Source of the DNA: Marivita sp051859345
Lineage (GTDB): Bacteria; Pseudomonadota; Alphaproteobacteria; Rhodobacterales; Rhodobacteraceae
Direction of reading: 5' to 3'
Length of the DNA: 64,000 nucleotides
Assembly (NCBI RefSeq): GCF_051859345.1
Contig: NZ_JBHYFV010000021.1
Span: 1 to 64,000, forward strand
This document shows, piece by piece, positions 8,433 through 17,401 of the stretch (position 1 is the stretch's first letter; each line of letters opens with the position of its first letter). Below the pieces are notes generated by a model that did no database searches, had not been told where the DNA came from, and saw only the letters and a program-made list of their open reading frames with translations. The position numbers and the translations under genes are program-made.

Positions 8433-9434
8433 ATGATCCGTCGCAATTTCACCAAACTCGCGCTTGGCCTTGGCCTTGCGACAAGCCTTATGGGCACCTC
8501 CGCCATGGCGCAGGACAACATGCGCATCGCGCTTGTGGTCAAGGCGCTTGGCATCGGCTTTTTCGAAGCCGCGGCAAAGGGTGCTGAAGAAGCCGCTGCC
8601 GAGCTGGGCAATGTCGAAGTCATCTATACCGGTCCGACCGACACAACCGCCGAAGGCCAGATCGAGGTCATCAATTCGCTGATCGCCCAAGGTGTCGATG
8701 CGATTGCCATTTCCGCCAACGACACCGACGCCTTGGTGCCGTCGCTCAAGAAAGCCATGCAGCGCGGGATCACCGTCATTTCCTGGGATTCCGGTGTGGC
8801 CGAAGAAGGCCGCCAGATGCACCTCAACCCGTCCTCGAACGCATTGATCGGCAACATGATCATCAAGCTTGCCGCGGATAACCTGCCCGATGGCGGTCAG
8901 GTTGCGGTTCTGTCGGCGTCGGCCACGGCAACCAACCAGAACATCTGGATCGAAGAGATGAACAAGGTGATGGGCGATTATCCCGGCATCGAGGTTGTTG
9001 CCACCGTTTACGGTGACGACCTTGCCGACAAGTCCTACCGCGAAGCGCAGGGCCTGATGCAGTCCTATCCCGACCTCAAGGCGATCATTGCGCCGACCAG
9101 CGTCGGCATCGTGGCCGCAGCGCAGGCAGTTGCCGATGCAGGCAAGGCAGGCGAGATCAACGTGACCGGGCTGGGTCTTCCGTCTGAAATGGCGGGTGCC
9201 ATCGAATCCGGCGCATCCAAGTCCTTTGCCATCTGGAACCCGATTGATCTGGGCTATTCCGCCACCATGATCGCCTACAATCTTGCCAAGGGCGACGTGA
9301 CGGCCGAACCCGGTGCAACGATCCCGATGGGCCGCATGGGGGATGTCACGCTTGACGACACGACCTCGGGCGCCATGGCCGATCCGTTTGTCTATGACAG
9401 CTCGAACATCGACGAATTCAAGTCGATCTTCTGA
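8433..9434 (+). CDS. rhaS: Rhamnose ABC transporter, periplasmic substrate-binding protein
   Basis: This 333-residue protein begins with a signal peptide (MIRRNFTKLALGLGLATSLM, cleavage probably after AMA-Q near residue 26). A type I periplasmic sugar-binding fold of the CUT2 class follows, with repeated Rossmann-like segments such as GIGFFEAAAKGAEEAA and SLIAQGVDAIAISANDTDAL. It would capture L-rhamnose in the periplasm and deliver it to RhaP/RhaQ. AAGGGAGA precedes the ATG. A strong hairpin directly after the stop codon separates it from the ATPase gene, the usual arrangement for keeping binding-protein mRNA more abundant. Confidence 0.92.
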   Translation: MIRRNFTKLALGLGLATSLMGTSAMAQDNMRIALVVKALGIGFFEAAAKGAEEAAAELGNVEVIYTGPTDTTAEGQIEVINSLIAQGVDAIAISANDTDALVPSLKKAMQRGITVISWDSGVAEEGRQMHLNPSSNALIGNMIIKLAADNLPDGGQVAVLSASATATNQNIWIEEMNKVMGDYPGIEVVATVYGDDLADKSYREAQGLMQSYPDLKAIIAPTSVGIVAAAQAVADAGKAGEINVTGLGLPSEMAGAIESGASKSFAIWNPIDLGYSATMIAYNLAKGDVTAEPGATIPMGRMGDVTLDDTTSGAMADPFVYDSSNIDEFKSIF

Positions 9435-9447
9435 TCCCTGTCACTGC

Positions 9448-9475
9448 GATCCCGGCGCGCACCAGCGCCGGGATC
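9448..9475 (+). other. Intercistronic stem-loop between rhaS and rhaT
   Basis: GATCCCGGCGC (9448-9458) and GCGCCGGGATC (9465-9475) form a perfect 11-bp stem around a 6-nt loop (GCACCA). No T-run follows, so a stabilising or processing hairpin at the 3' end of the rhaS message is likelier than a full terminator. Confidence 0.75.
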
Positions 9476-9497
9476 CAAGTCCTGTCCGGAAGCCCTG

Positions 9498-11021
9498 ATG
9501 ATGCAACTGCACTCCCAACCGCACGTTCCCCCCGAGACGGTTCCCGTTCTCGCGCTTGACGGCGTCACCAAGACCTTTCCGGGCGTGACGGCACTTTCCG
9601 AGGTGACGCTGGGCCTCTTTCCGGGTCAAGTCACCGCTCTGGTGGGAGAGAACGGCGCGGGCAAGTCCACCGTCGTGAAGATCCTCACGGGGATTTACCA
9701 ACCAGATGGCGGCGCGATCCGCGTTGACGGTGAAAAGACCGATTTCCCGACCGCCCAGGCGGCTGCAAATGCGGGGATCACGGCGATCCATCAGGAAACC
9801 GTCCTGTTTGATGAACTGACCGTCGCCGAAAACATCTTTCTGGGTCACGCGCCGCGCGGGCGTTTCGGTCTGATCGACTGGACTGCCATGACGCAGGACG
9901 CCACCCGCATCCTGCGCTCTATCGGGGCCGAGATTGATCCCGACCACCGGCTGCGCGATCTGGGCATTGCCAACAAGCACCTTGTTGCAATTGCGCGCGC
10001 GCTGTCGATCGACGCCCGCGTGGTCATCATGGACGAGCCGACCGCCGCGCTGAGCCACAAGGAAATCGAAGAGCTCTACGAGTTGGTCAATACCTTGAAA
10101 GCGCAGGGCAAGGCGATCCTGTTCATCAGCCACAAGTTCGACGAGATCTTCCGCATCGCCGACCGCTACACGGTGTTTCGCGACGGCCAGTTCGTCGGCG
10201 ACGGCATGATCGAGGACATCACCGAGGCAGAGCTGGTCAAGATGATGGTCGGCCGCGATGTCAGCCAGATCTTTCCGGATCGCGACAGCACCATCGGTGA
10301 CGACGTCCTGACAGTCGAAAACATGAGCCACCCGACCGAATTCGCCGATATTTCCTTCACCCTGCGCAAGGGCGAGATCCTTGGGTTTTACGGGCTGGTC
10401 GGTGCGGGACGTTCCGAATTCATGCAGGCGCTGTTCGGCATCACCCGCCCGTCCGGCGGGACTGTCTCCATGGGCGGCACGCCGGTGACGGTCCTGTCTC
10501 CGGCAGATGCGGTGGCCAATGGGATTGTCTATGTGCCCGAGGATCGCGGCAAGCAGGGGGCGATCACCAGCCTGCCGATCTTTCAGAACGTCACGCTTCC
10601 TTCCCTGTCCAAGACCTCGCGGAATGGCTTTCTCAAGATGGCCGAGGAATTCAAGCTGGCGCGGGAATATACACAGCGGCTTGATCTGCGCGCCGCGTCG
10701 CTGGACACGCATGTCGGCAACCTTTCGGGGGGCAACCAGCAAAAGGTGGTCATCGCCAAATGGCTGGCGACGCAGCCCAAGGTCATCATTCTGGACGAGC
10801 CGACCAAAGGCATCGACATCGGTTCCAAGGCCGCTGTGCATGACTTCATGGCGGAACTGGCCGCACAGGGTCTTGCGGTCATCATGGTCAGTTCGGAAAT
10901 CCCCGAGGTTCTGGGCATGTCCGACCGCATCATCGTCATGCGCGAAGGCCGCATCGCCGCCGAACTGAGCGGCGCCGACCTCACCCCCGAAACACTCGTC
11001 CGCCACGCGGCCGGAATTTGA
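9498..11021 (+). CDS. rhaT: Rhamnose ABC transporter ATPase (two nucleotide-binding domains)
   Basis: This 507-residue CUT2-type ATPase has two ABC halves. The first has Walker A GENGAGKSTVVKIL, an LSIDARVVIMDEPTAAL Walker B and FISHKFDEIFRIADRYTVFRDG. The second has a degenerate P-loop (YGLVGAGRSEFMQAL), the signature LSGGNQQKVVIAKWL and IILDEPTKGIDIG. This mirrors RbsA-type transporters, in which only one site is fully canonical. It energises RhaP/RhaQ at the inner membrane. ATGs at 9498 and 9501 are adjacent; GGAAG lies upstream. It is 10 bp before rhaP. Confidence 0.92.
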   Translation: MMQLHSQPHVPPETVPVLALDGVTKTFPGVTALSEVTLGLFPGQVTALVGENGAGKSTVVKILTGIYQPDGGAIRVDGEKTDFPTAQAAANAGITAIHQETVLFDELTVAENIFLGHAPRGRFGLIDWTAMTQDATRILRSIGAEIDPDHRLRDLGIANKHLVAIARALSIDARVVIMDEPTAALSHKEIEELYELVNTLKAQGKAILFISHKFDEIFRIADRYTVFRDGQFVGDGMIEDITEAELVKMMVGRDVSQIFPDRDSTIGDDVLTVENMSHPTEFADISFTLRKGEILGFYGLVGAGRSEFMQALFGITRPSGGTVSMGGTPVTVLSPADAVANGIVYVPEDRGKQGAITSLPIFQNVTLPSLSKTSRNGFLKMAEEFKLAREYTQRLDLRAASLDTHVGNLSGGNQQKVVIAKWLATQPKVIILDEPTKGIDIGSKAAVHDFMAELAAQGLAVIMVSSEIPEVLGMSDRIIVMREGRIAAELSGADLTPETLVRHAAGI

Positions 11022-11031
11022 GGACAGATCC

Positions 11032-12015
11032 ATGATCCAACGCCTTGCCACGTCGCGCGAAGCGCTTCTTCTGGGGGCCATCGTCGTGCTTCTGGCCGTG
11101 ATCGCGACACGCTTTCCGGCCTTTATCACACCTGCCAATCTGGCGAATGTCTTTAACGACACGTCGCCACTGATCCTGCTGGCCATCGGTCAGATGATCG
11201 TGATCCTGACCAGGTGTATCGACCTGTCGGTGGCGGCAAATCTGGCCCTGACCGGCATGGTCGTGTCGATGCTGAATGTCGCAGTACCCGGTATTCCGGT
11301 GCCCGTCGTGTTGGTGGTTGCCGTGGGTCTGGGCACCCTGATGGGCATGTTCAACGGCATCCTTGTCTGGAAGCTTGATATTCCTCCCATCGTGGTGACG
11401 CTTGGCACCATGACCATCTTTCGCGGCATCATCTTTCTGATTTCCGATGGCAAATGGGTCAACAGCCACGAAATGAGCGCCGCCTTCAAGGCCTTTCCGC
11501 GCGCGGAATTTCTCGGGCTTGCGATGCTCAGCTGGATGGCGATCATCGCGGTCATCCTCTTTTACGTCGTGATGACGCGCACCACCTTGGGCCGGGCCAT
11601 CTATGCCGCCGGGGGCAACCCCCACGCGGCGACCTATACCGGCATCAATGTCGGGCGCACGCAGTTCTGGGCCTTCACCATCTCGGGCGCGATTGCCGGG
11701 CTGACCGGGTATCTTTGGGTATCACGCTATGCGGTGGCCTATGTCGATATTGCCGGCGGCTTCGAACTTGATGTGGTGGCGGCCTGTGTCATCGGCGGCA
11801 TTTCGATTGCCGGCGGGATCGGATCGGTCGGGGGCGCAGTGCTTGGGGCGCTTTTTCTTGGCGTCATCAAGAACGCGCTTCCGGTGGTCAATATTTCCCC
11901 GTTCTGGCAGCTTGCGATTTCCGGCGGTGCCATCATCATCGCGGTTGCCCTGAACGCGCAAAGCAATCGGGCCAAGGGACGGATCATCCTCAAATCTGCG
12001 GAGCATGCGGCATGA
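11032..12015 (+). CDS. rhaP: Rhamnose ABC transporter permease
   Basis: This 327-residue hydrophobic protein has roughly eight or more membrane segments and belongs to the BPD_transp_2 (RbsC-like) family. Characteristic pieces are ILTRCIDLSVAANLALTGMV, PIVVTLGTMTIFRGIIFLIS, GRAIYAAGGNPHAATYTGI and IGGISIAGGIGSVGGAVLGALF. It forms half of the transmembrane pore with RhaQ. Its stop overlaps the rhaQ start by 4 bp (ATGA), implying translational coupling. Confidence 0.9.
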   Translation: MIQRLATSREALLLGAIVVLLAVIATRFPAFITPANLANVFNDTSPLILLAIGQMIVILTRCIDLSVAANLALTGMVVSMLNVAVPGIPVPVVLVVAVGLGTLMGMFNGILVWKLDIPPIVVTLGTMTIFRGIIFLISDGKWVNSHEMSAAFKAFPRAEFLGLAMLSWMAIIAVILFYVVMTRTTLGRAIYAAGGNPHAATYTGINVGRTQFWAFTISGAIAGLTGYLWVSRYAVAYVDIAGGFELDVVAACVIGGISIAGGIGSVGGAVLGALFLGVIKNALPVVNISPFWQLAISGGAIIIAVALNAQSNRAKGRIILKSAEHAA

Positions 12016-13010
12016 GCAGTACATCCGAGATCCCGACGGGCCGGGTCATTCCCGACCGGCTCAAGTCGCCGCTGGAAGCCCGATTGAAAAGCTGGGAGAC
12101 GCTGCTCTTGCTTGTGGCGATCCTGATCTTTGTCGCCAACAGCTTTGCCTCGCCCTATTTCCTGAACGCCTGGAACCTGAGCGATGCGACCTTCAACTTC
12201 ACCGAAAAGGCGATGATCGCCTTTGCCATGGCGCTGTTGATCATATCCGGCGAGATTGACCTGTCGGTTGCCGCAATCATCGCGCTTGCCTCGACTGCCA
12301 TGGGGGCGGCGGTTCAGATGGGGGCAGGGACGCCGGTGTTGATCCTGGTGGGCCTTGGCACCGGCCTGCTGTGCGGGGCATTCAACGGTGTTCTGGTCAC
12401 GCGGCTTGGCCTGCCGTCGATTGTCGTGACCATCGGGACGATGAGCCTGTTTCGCGGCATCAGCTATATCGTTCTGGGCGATCAGGCTTATGGCGGTTAT
12501 CCATCCGATTTCGCCTTCTTCGGCCAGGGCTATGTGTTCTGGATGATCTCGTTCGAATTCGTTCTTTTTGCCCTGTTGGCGCTGGTCTATGGCGTGGTGC
12601 TTCACATGACCAATTTCGGCCGGGCCGTCTATGCCATCGGCAACAACCCGACCGGCGCGCTGTTTTCCGGCATCCGCGTGGCGCGGGTGAAATTCATCCT
12701 GTTCCTGCTGACCGGGCTGATGTCCGGTGTCGCCGCCATTTGCCTGACGTCGCGCCTTGGCTCCACACGCCCCTCGATTGCGACGGGGTGGGAGCTGGAA
12801 GTCGTCACCATGGTGGTTCTGGGTGGCGTCAACATCCTTGGCGGATCGGGGACCATTCCGGGCGTCGTGATCGCGGCGTTTGTCATGGGGCTTGTCACCT
12901 TTGGTCTTGGGCTATTGAACGTTCCGGGCATCGTCATGTCGATTGTCATCGGTGCGCTGCTGATCGGGGTGATCGCCTTGCCCCGCCTGTGGAAGATGTG
13001 GAGAGCGTGA
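12012..13010 (+). CDS. rhaQ: Rhamnose ABC transporter permease
   Basis: This 332-residue second permease of the system is a paralogue of RhaP with the same hallmarks: LLIISGEIDLSVAAIIALAS, IVVTIGTMSLFRGISYIVLG, GRAVYAIGNNPTGALFSGI and LGGVNILGGSGTIPGVVIAAF. It is expected to form a heterodimer with RhaP. It overlaps rhaP by 4 bp and the mutarotase gene by 1 bp (GTGATG), so the three genes are tightly coupled. A cytoplasmic N-terminal tail of about 35 residues precedes the first membrane segment. Confidence 0.9.
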   Translation: MSSTSEIPTGRVIPDRLKSPLEARLKSWETLLLLVAILIFVANSFASPYFLNAWNLSDATFNFTEKAMIAFAMALLIISGEIDLSVAAIIALASTAMGAAVQMGAGTPVLILVGLGTGLLCGAFNGVLVTRLGLPSIVVTIGTMSLFRGISYIVLGDQAYGGYPSDFAFFGQGYVFWMISFEFVLFALLALVYGVVLHMTNFGRAVYAIGNNPTGALFSGIRVARVKFILFLLTGLMSGVAAICLTSRLGSTRPSIATGWELEVVTMVVLGGVNILGGSGTIPGVVIAAFVMGLVTFGLGLLNVPGIVMSIVIGALLIGVIALPRLWKMWRA

Positions 13011-13324
13011 TGCAGAAACATGCGTTCCGGATGCGGCTTAACCCCGGCTGTGCGGAAGAATACAAACGACGCCATGACGAGATCTGGCCGGAACTGGTCA
13101 CCCTGCTGAAGACCGCCGGTGTGTCGGATTATTCGATCCATCTTGACGAAGAGACCCAGTGTCTGTTCGGCGTTCTGTGGCGGACGGACGATCATGCGAT
13201 GGATGATCTGCCCAGCCACGAAATCATGCAGCGCTGGTGGGCCCATATGGCAGACATCATGGAAACCCGTCCTGACAACGAACCCGTGGCGGTGCCTCTC
13301 ACCCCCGTCTTTCACATGCCATGA
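13010..13324 (+). CDS. rhaU: L-rhamnose mutarotase
   Basis: This is a 104-residue RhaU/RhaM mutarotase, which interconverts the alpha and beta anomers of L-rhamnose before isomerisation. The family pattern is clear: KHAFRMRLNPGCAEEYKRRH, the EIWPELVTLLKTAGVSDYSI helix, and the RWWAHMADIMETRPDNEPVA block near the C-terminus with its tryptophan pair. The ATG at 13010 overlaps the rhaQ stop, and its TGA overlaps the rhaK start (ATGA). This is the same gene order as rhaQUK in R. leguminosarum. Confidence 0.93.
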   Translation: MQKHAFRMRLNPGCAEEYKRRHDEIWPELVTLLKTAGVSDYSIHLDEETQCLFGVLWRTDDHAMDDLPSHEIMQRWWAHMADIMETRPDNEPVAVPLTPVFHMP

Positions 13325-14691
13325 CACGTCAACATGTCGCCGTCATCGACATCGGCAAGACCAATGCCAAACTGGCACTAGTCGACCTGGCCGACCTGTC
13401 CGAGATCGCCGTGGTCACACGTCCAAACACGGTGCTGCCCGGCCCCCCCTGGCCGCATTTCGATCTGGAGGGGCATTGGCAGTTCCTGCTGGACGCGCTG
13501 TCCAGGTTCCATCGCAGTCACGGCGTGGACAGCATTTCCATCACCACACATGGGGCCGCGGCCGTGTTGCTGGCCGAGGATGGCAGCCTTGCCGTTCCGA
13601 TGCTGGATTACGAACACACCGGCCCCGATGATGTCGCTGCGGAATACGACGCCTTGCGGCCGGATTTTGCCGAAACAGGATCACCCCGGCTGGGGATGGG
13701 GCTTAACCTCGGCGCTCAGCTTTTCTGGCAGTTCAGGACAATGCCCGGCCTTCGGGACCGCACCCACCGGGTCGTGACCTATCCGCAATACTGGGGGTTT
13801 CGCCTGACGGGTGTTGCTGCGACGGATGTGACCTCTCTGGGCTGTCACACCGACCTTTGGAACCCGGCCACCGCCTCGTTCTCGTCTCTGGTCGTTACGT
13901 TGGGCCTGCGCGACATGCTGGCACCGGCCCGCAAATCAGCAGATGTTCTGGGGCCGATCCTGCCCGAGATCGCGGCGCGCACCGGGCTGGCCACCGACAC
14001 ACCGGTGTTTTGTGGTATCCACGATTCCAACGCGTCGCTCTTGCCGCATGTGTTGGGGCGCGATGCACCGTTCAGCGTGGTGTCCACCGGCACCTGGGTC
14101 ATCGTCATGGCGATGGGCGGCACGGCCAGCACGCTTGATCCGGCGCGGGATACATTGATCAACGTCAACGCCTTGGGCCAGCCTGTTCCCTCGGCCCGTT
14201 TCATGGGTGGGCGCGAATTCGAGATGGCGATGGCAGGTGGGCGGGCCGATCCGACGACCTCTGATGTGGATCATGTGCTGGAAAGCGGCACCATGTTGTT
14301 GCCCGCTCTTGTATCCGAGTCAGGTCCGTTCCAGGGCCATGTCGCCCGTTTGGTTCCGAGTGAACCTACGGTCGGCAGCGGACAACGAAGCGCCGCAGTT
14401 GCGTTCTATCTTGCCCTGATGACCGGCACCTGCCTGGATCTTGTCGGCCATCGCGGTCCGGTGATCGTCGAAGGCCCGTTTGCGCGCAACCCGGCCTATC
14501 TTGACATGCTGGGCGCAGTGACGGGATCGGGGATCATTGCCGCAGTGACAGCAACCGGAACCAGCCAGGGCACGGCCCTGTTGGCCAGTGCCGGGAACCC
14601 GTACAGGATCACGTCCGACACCGTGATACCGCAACCCGATGCGGCCCGGCTCAATGCCTATGCCAAAGCCTGGAAAAGCCTGCTGACATAA
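13321..14691 (+). CDS. rhaK: FGGY-family carbohydrate kinase (rhamnulokinase)
   Basis: This 456-residue FGGY kinase has an N-terminal ATPase-fold start, VAVIDIGKTNAKLALVDL, and a central CGIHDSNASLLPHVLG region containing the catalytic aspartate. VSTGTWVIVMAMGG and IVEGPFARNPAYLDMLGAV close the C-terminal domain. It would phosphorylate L-rhamnulose (in rhizobia RhaK is also needed for transport). It is the last gene of the rightward rha operon and ends 33 bp from the convergent lacI-type gene. Without context it would only be called a sugar kinase; the locus supplies the substrate. Confidence 0.9.
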   Translation: MTRQHVAVIDIGKTNAKLALVDLADLSEIAVVTRPNTVLPGPPWPHFDLEGHWQFLLDALSRFHRSHGVDSISITTHGAAAVLLAEDGSLAVPMLDYEHTGPDDVAAEYDALRPDFAETGSPRLGMGLNLGAQLFWQFRTMPGLRDRTHRVVTYPQYWGFRLTGVAATDVTSLGCHTDLWNPATASFSSLVVTLGLRDMLAPARKSADVLGPILPEIAARTGLATDTPVFCGIHDSNASLLPHVLGRDAPFSVVSTGTWVIVMAMGGTASTLDPARDTLINVNALGQPVPSARFMGGREFEMAMAGGRADPTTSDVDHVLESGTMLLPALVSESGPFQGHVARLVPSEPTVGSGQRSAAVAFYLALMTGTCLDLVGHRGPVIVEGPFARNPAYLDMLGAVTGSGIIAAVTATGTSQGTALLASAGNPYRITSDTVIPQPDAARLNAYAKAWKSLLT

Positions 14692-14724
14692 AGCGCTGTT
14701 CCGGGCTGGGGTTCACCCGTGCGT

Positions 14725-15753
14725 TCAGGCTTTCTTCACGGTCTGACCGGGCACCAGCAAAAACCCGATATTGAGGCTGTCCTCCACTGGCTCGCCCTTG
14801 AGCCTGGCAACCATGGCTTGCGCAGCGGCCTGTCCCAGCTTGAGATGCGGCACATGGATCGAGGTCAGGCGTTTGCTCAGCACGGACGAGATTGGCATAT
14901 CGCCCCATCCGGCGATGCCAATATCTTCGGGGACACTCAACCCGATACGCTCGCAGTACTGGAACCCGCCGAACGCCATTGAATCGTTCTGATAGAACAC
15001 GCATTCAACGTGCGCCCCGGTCGCCAGCAACTGCTCTGTTCCGTAGTAGCCGGGATAGAAGTTCGCCGTGTCGTGCAAACAGAACTGCCGCGTGAGCGTG
15101 CCTCCGCCATCGGTCACGGCCTTGGTGAACCCGTCCAAACGGCGCGACGCCGCGTTGGCGACGTCATGCGACGTGCCGACATAGCCAAACGCGCGGTATC
15201 CCAGTCCGACAAGATACCGGCCCATCTCGTAGCCACTGTCGAAATGTGCAATTCCAACGCTAATGTCCATCGGGCTCGAATTCAGATCCCAAATCTCGAT
15301 GATCGGAACACCGGCGTTCTTGAGCATATCCAAGGCGCGGGGCGAATGTGAGCGTCCGGTCAGGATCAGTCCTGCGGGCTGCCAGGACAGGACGGTTTCG
15401 ATCCAGCTTTCTTCCTGATCGAGCGTATGCTGCGTCAGGCCAAGCACGGTCTGATACCCGTGCGAGCCAAGTTTCTGGTCGATCCCCTCAAGCACCTGGG
15501 CAAAGACTTCGTTGCCCAGATCGGGAATCGAGACTCCGACAAAAGTAGAGGTCGTGTCCCCGGCAAACAGGGTGGCCAGCCGATTCGGCAAATAGCCAAG
15601 CGCGTCGACCTGCGCCATCACCTTTGCGCGCGTTTTCTCGGAATAGCCGCCTTCACCCCGCAGGACTCGGCTGGCGGTCATCTTGGATATTCCGGCTGCT
15701 TCGGCAACCTTTGCCAAGCTTACTTTATTGTTTTTATTAGGTTTTTGTGACAT
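14725..15753 (-). CDS. LacI-family repressor, gluconate (GntR)-like
   Basis: This 342-residue LacI-type regulator has the helix-turn-helix and hinge VSLAKVAEAAGISKMTASRV followed by LRG and GYLPNRLA, then a periplasmic-binding-protein-like sensor domain (TTSTFVGVSIPDLGNEVF, DSMAFGGFQYCERIG, GIAGWGDMPISSVL). The pattern resembles the gluconate-utilisation repressors GntR/IdnR-like. It is divergent from an ABC transporter. The intervening 100 bp hold two GTTAC-GTAAC palindromes, one within 30 bp of its own start, so autoregulation is likely. The same operator type lies before the gluconate dehydrogenase/kinase genes about 10.5 kb away. Confidence 0.85.
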   Translation of the reverse strand: MSQKPNKNNKVSLAKVAEAAGISKMTASRVLRGEGGYSEKTRAKVMAQVDALGYLPNRLATLFAGDTTSTFVGVSIPDLGNEVFAQVLEGIDQKLGSHGYQTVLGLTQHTLDQEESWIETVLSWQPAGLILTGRSHSPRALDMLKNAGVPIIEIWDLNSSPMDISVGIAHFDSGYEMGRYLVGLGYRAFGYVGTSHDVANAASRRLDGFTKAVTDGGGTLTRQFCLHDTANFYPGYYGTEQLLATGAHVECVFYQNDSMAFGGFQYCERIGLSVPEDIGIAGWGDMPISSVLSKRLTSIHVPHLKLGQAAAQAMVARLKGEPVEDSLNIGFLLVPGQTVKKA

Positions 15754-15765
15754 AATCGCGTATTT

Positions 15766-15835
15766 AAGTTACCGGTAACTTTTTTCTTGACTGTTTGCCG
15801 TTGCCGCTCAAGACTTGGGTAACGTTACGGGTAAC
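15766..15835. promoter_or_regulatory. LacI-type operators between repressor gene and ABC transporter operon
   Basis: AAGTTACCGGTAACTT (15766-15781) is a perfect 16-bp palindrome. GTTACGGGTAAC (15824-15835) repeats the same arms with one central change, and GTAACGTTAC (15819-15828) overlaps it. A candidate rightward promoter lies between them: TTGACT (15787-15792), a 17-bp spacer, and a weak AAGACT. A central CG flanked by symmetric arms is typical of LacI-family operators. The two sites could both regulate the transporter operon and close the repressor's own promoter. Confidence 0.75.
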
Positions 15836-15871
15836 GCAAGCAATATGCAATTCCCGGAATTGGGGGGGGTG

Positions 15872-17401
15872 ATGGGCGACCAAAGGCAAAGTGGCCTGTT
15901 TTTTGACAGCATCAACAAGCATTTCGGAGGCACCTATGCGCTTCGGGACGTGTCTTTGGCCGTGGGGCGCGGAGAAATCGTGGCGTTGCTGGGCGAAAAC
16001 GGTGCCGGTAAGTCCACGTTGATCAAGGTTCTTGGCGGGATCCACAAACCGGATTCAGGGCAGGTTCTGATCGACGGCACGCCCTATGAACATCGCCCCG
16101 CAGGTTTCGGTGAAAGACAGAAGGTCGCTTTCATTCATCAGGATCTTGGCCTTGTCGAATGGATGACCGTGGCCGAGAACATTGCGCTGGCTTTGGGATT
16201 CAAGCGCAGCAACGGATTGATCCAGTGGCGCGAAGTCGAGCGGTTCGCGGCCGAGGCTTTGGCCCGTGTCGATTGCGACTTTGACCCGACAACGCGGGTA
16301 GAGGATTTGTCACGGACGGAAAAGTCGCTGGTCGCAATCGCCAGAGCCTTGGCTGTCGATAGCGAATTCCTGGTCCTTGACGAGCCCACGGCATCGCTGC
16401 CTGCCGACGAGGTAGAGCGGCTTTTTGCGGCGATACGTCCCCTGCGCGCAAAAGGCGTGGGCATGATCTATGTCAGCCACCGGCTTGACGAAATTTTTCG
16501 CATCGCGGATCGGGTGGCGGTGCTGCGCGACGGCGAGATGGTCGGCATCCGCAGTATCGAACACACCACGCCCGAAGAACTGGTGCTCAAGATCGTGGGA
16601 CGCAAGACGCGGGTGACTGTGAAATCGGATCAGCCGCCGGGCAATGTGGTTCTTTCACTCAGCGGGTTTTCTGCGGGCAGTATCGGCCCACTTGATATGA
16701 CCCTGCGACAAGGCGAAATCGTTGGGCTGGTGGGCCTGAGAGGCGCCGGGCACGAAGCCCTGTCGAGAGCTTTGTTCGGGGTTCAGCCGCACGAAGGGCA
16801 GGTTCTGCTCAACGGCAAAACGCCGGACCTTCGGTCGCCGCAACGGGCGATGAAATCCGGGATCGGGTTGGTTGCCAAGGATCGTACCGAAGAATCGGTG
16901 GCGATGAGTCTTTCGATACGGGAAAATACCTTTCTCAATCCGGACGGGATCGGACGGACCCTTCTGAACCTGCTGTCGCCAACACGCGAGGCCGAGCAGG
17001 CCGCGGATATCGGCAAGGAGCTTGGCCTTTCACCAAACGATCCGACGCTTGCGATCGAGGCTCTTTCGGGTGGCAACCAGCAAAAAGTGGTGATCGGGCG
17101 CTGGCTTGCGACCAAACGACAGCTGCTCGTCTGTGAAGACCCGACGGCCGGTGTCGATGTGGGTGCCAAGGCCGAGATCTATGCCCTGCTCAACACGGCG
17201 CTGGCAAAAGGGGTCGGCATCCTCGTGGTCTCAACCGATTTCGAGGAAATTGCCATGATCTGCCACCGCGCCATCGTCTTCAGCCAGGGGGCCATCGTCG
17301 AAGAACTGACCGGAACCCGGCTCAGTACCGAAAACCTCATTCAATCCGCATCGGCAAGCAACGCCGGGTCAGCAAGGGAACACGATCATGCAATCGCTTG
17401 A
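15872..17401 (+). CDS. CUT2 sugar ABC transporter ATPase (two domains)
   Basis: This 509-residue double-domain ATPase of the RbsA/MglA type has a first half with GENGAGKSTLIKVLGGI, HQDLGLVEWMTVAENIAL, VLDEPTASLPADE and YVSHRLDEIFRIADRVAVLRDG. Its second half has LVGLRGAGHEALSRALFG, LSGGNQQKVVIGRWLA and EDPTAGVDVGAKAEIY. Starts at 15815 and 15845 are in frame but lie upstream of, on or beside the second operator. I prefer the ATG at 15872 behind a G-rich tract (a GTG at 15869 is equally possible). It heads a transporter set whose substrate is probably a sugar acid, given the repressor type. Its 3' end overlaps the permease gene by 14 bp. Confidence 0.87.
   Translation: MGDQRQSGLFFDSINKHFGGTYALRDVSLAVGRGEIVALLGENGAGKSTLIKVLGGIHKPDSGQVLIDGTPYEHRPAGFGERQKVAFIHQDLGLVEWMTVAENIALALGFKRSNGLIQWREVERFAAEALARVDCDFDPTTRVEDLSRTEKSLVAIARALAVDSEFLVLDEPTASLPADEVERLFAAIRPLRAKGVGMIYVSHRLDEIFRIADRVAVLRDGEMVGIRSIEHTTPEELVLKIVGRKTRVTVKSDQPPGNVVLSLSGFSAGSIGPLDMTLRQGEIVGLVGLRGAGHEALSRALFGVQPHEGQVLLNGKTPDLRSPQRAMKSGIGLVAKDRTEESVAMSLSIRENTFLNPDGIGRTLLNLLSPTREAEQAADIGKELGLSPNDPTLAIEALSGGNQQKVVIGRWLATKRQLLVCEDPTAGVDVGAKAEIYALLNTALAKGVGILVVSTDFEEIAMICHRAIVFSQGAIVEELTGTRLSTENLIQSASASNAGSAREHDHAIA

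Noticed and set aside
9441..11186. 581-codon minus-strand frame opposite rhaT
   Set aside because: Shadow of the conserved double ATPase; no ribosome site or family pattern.
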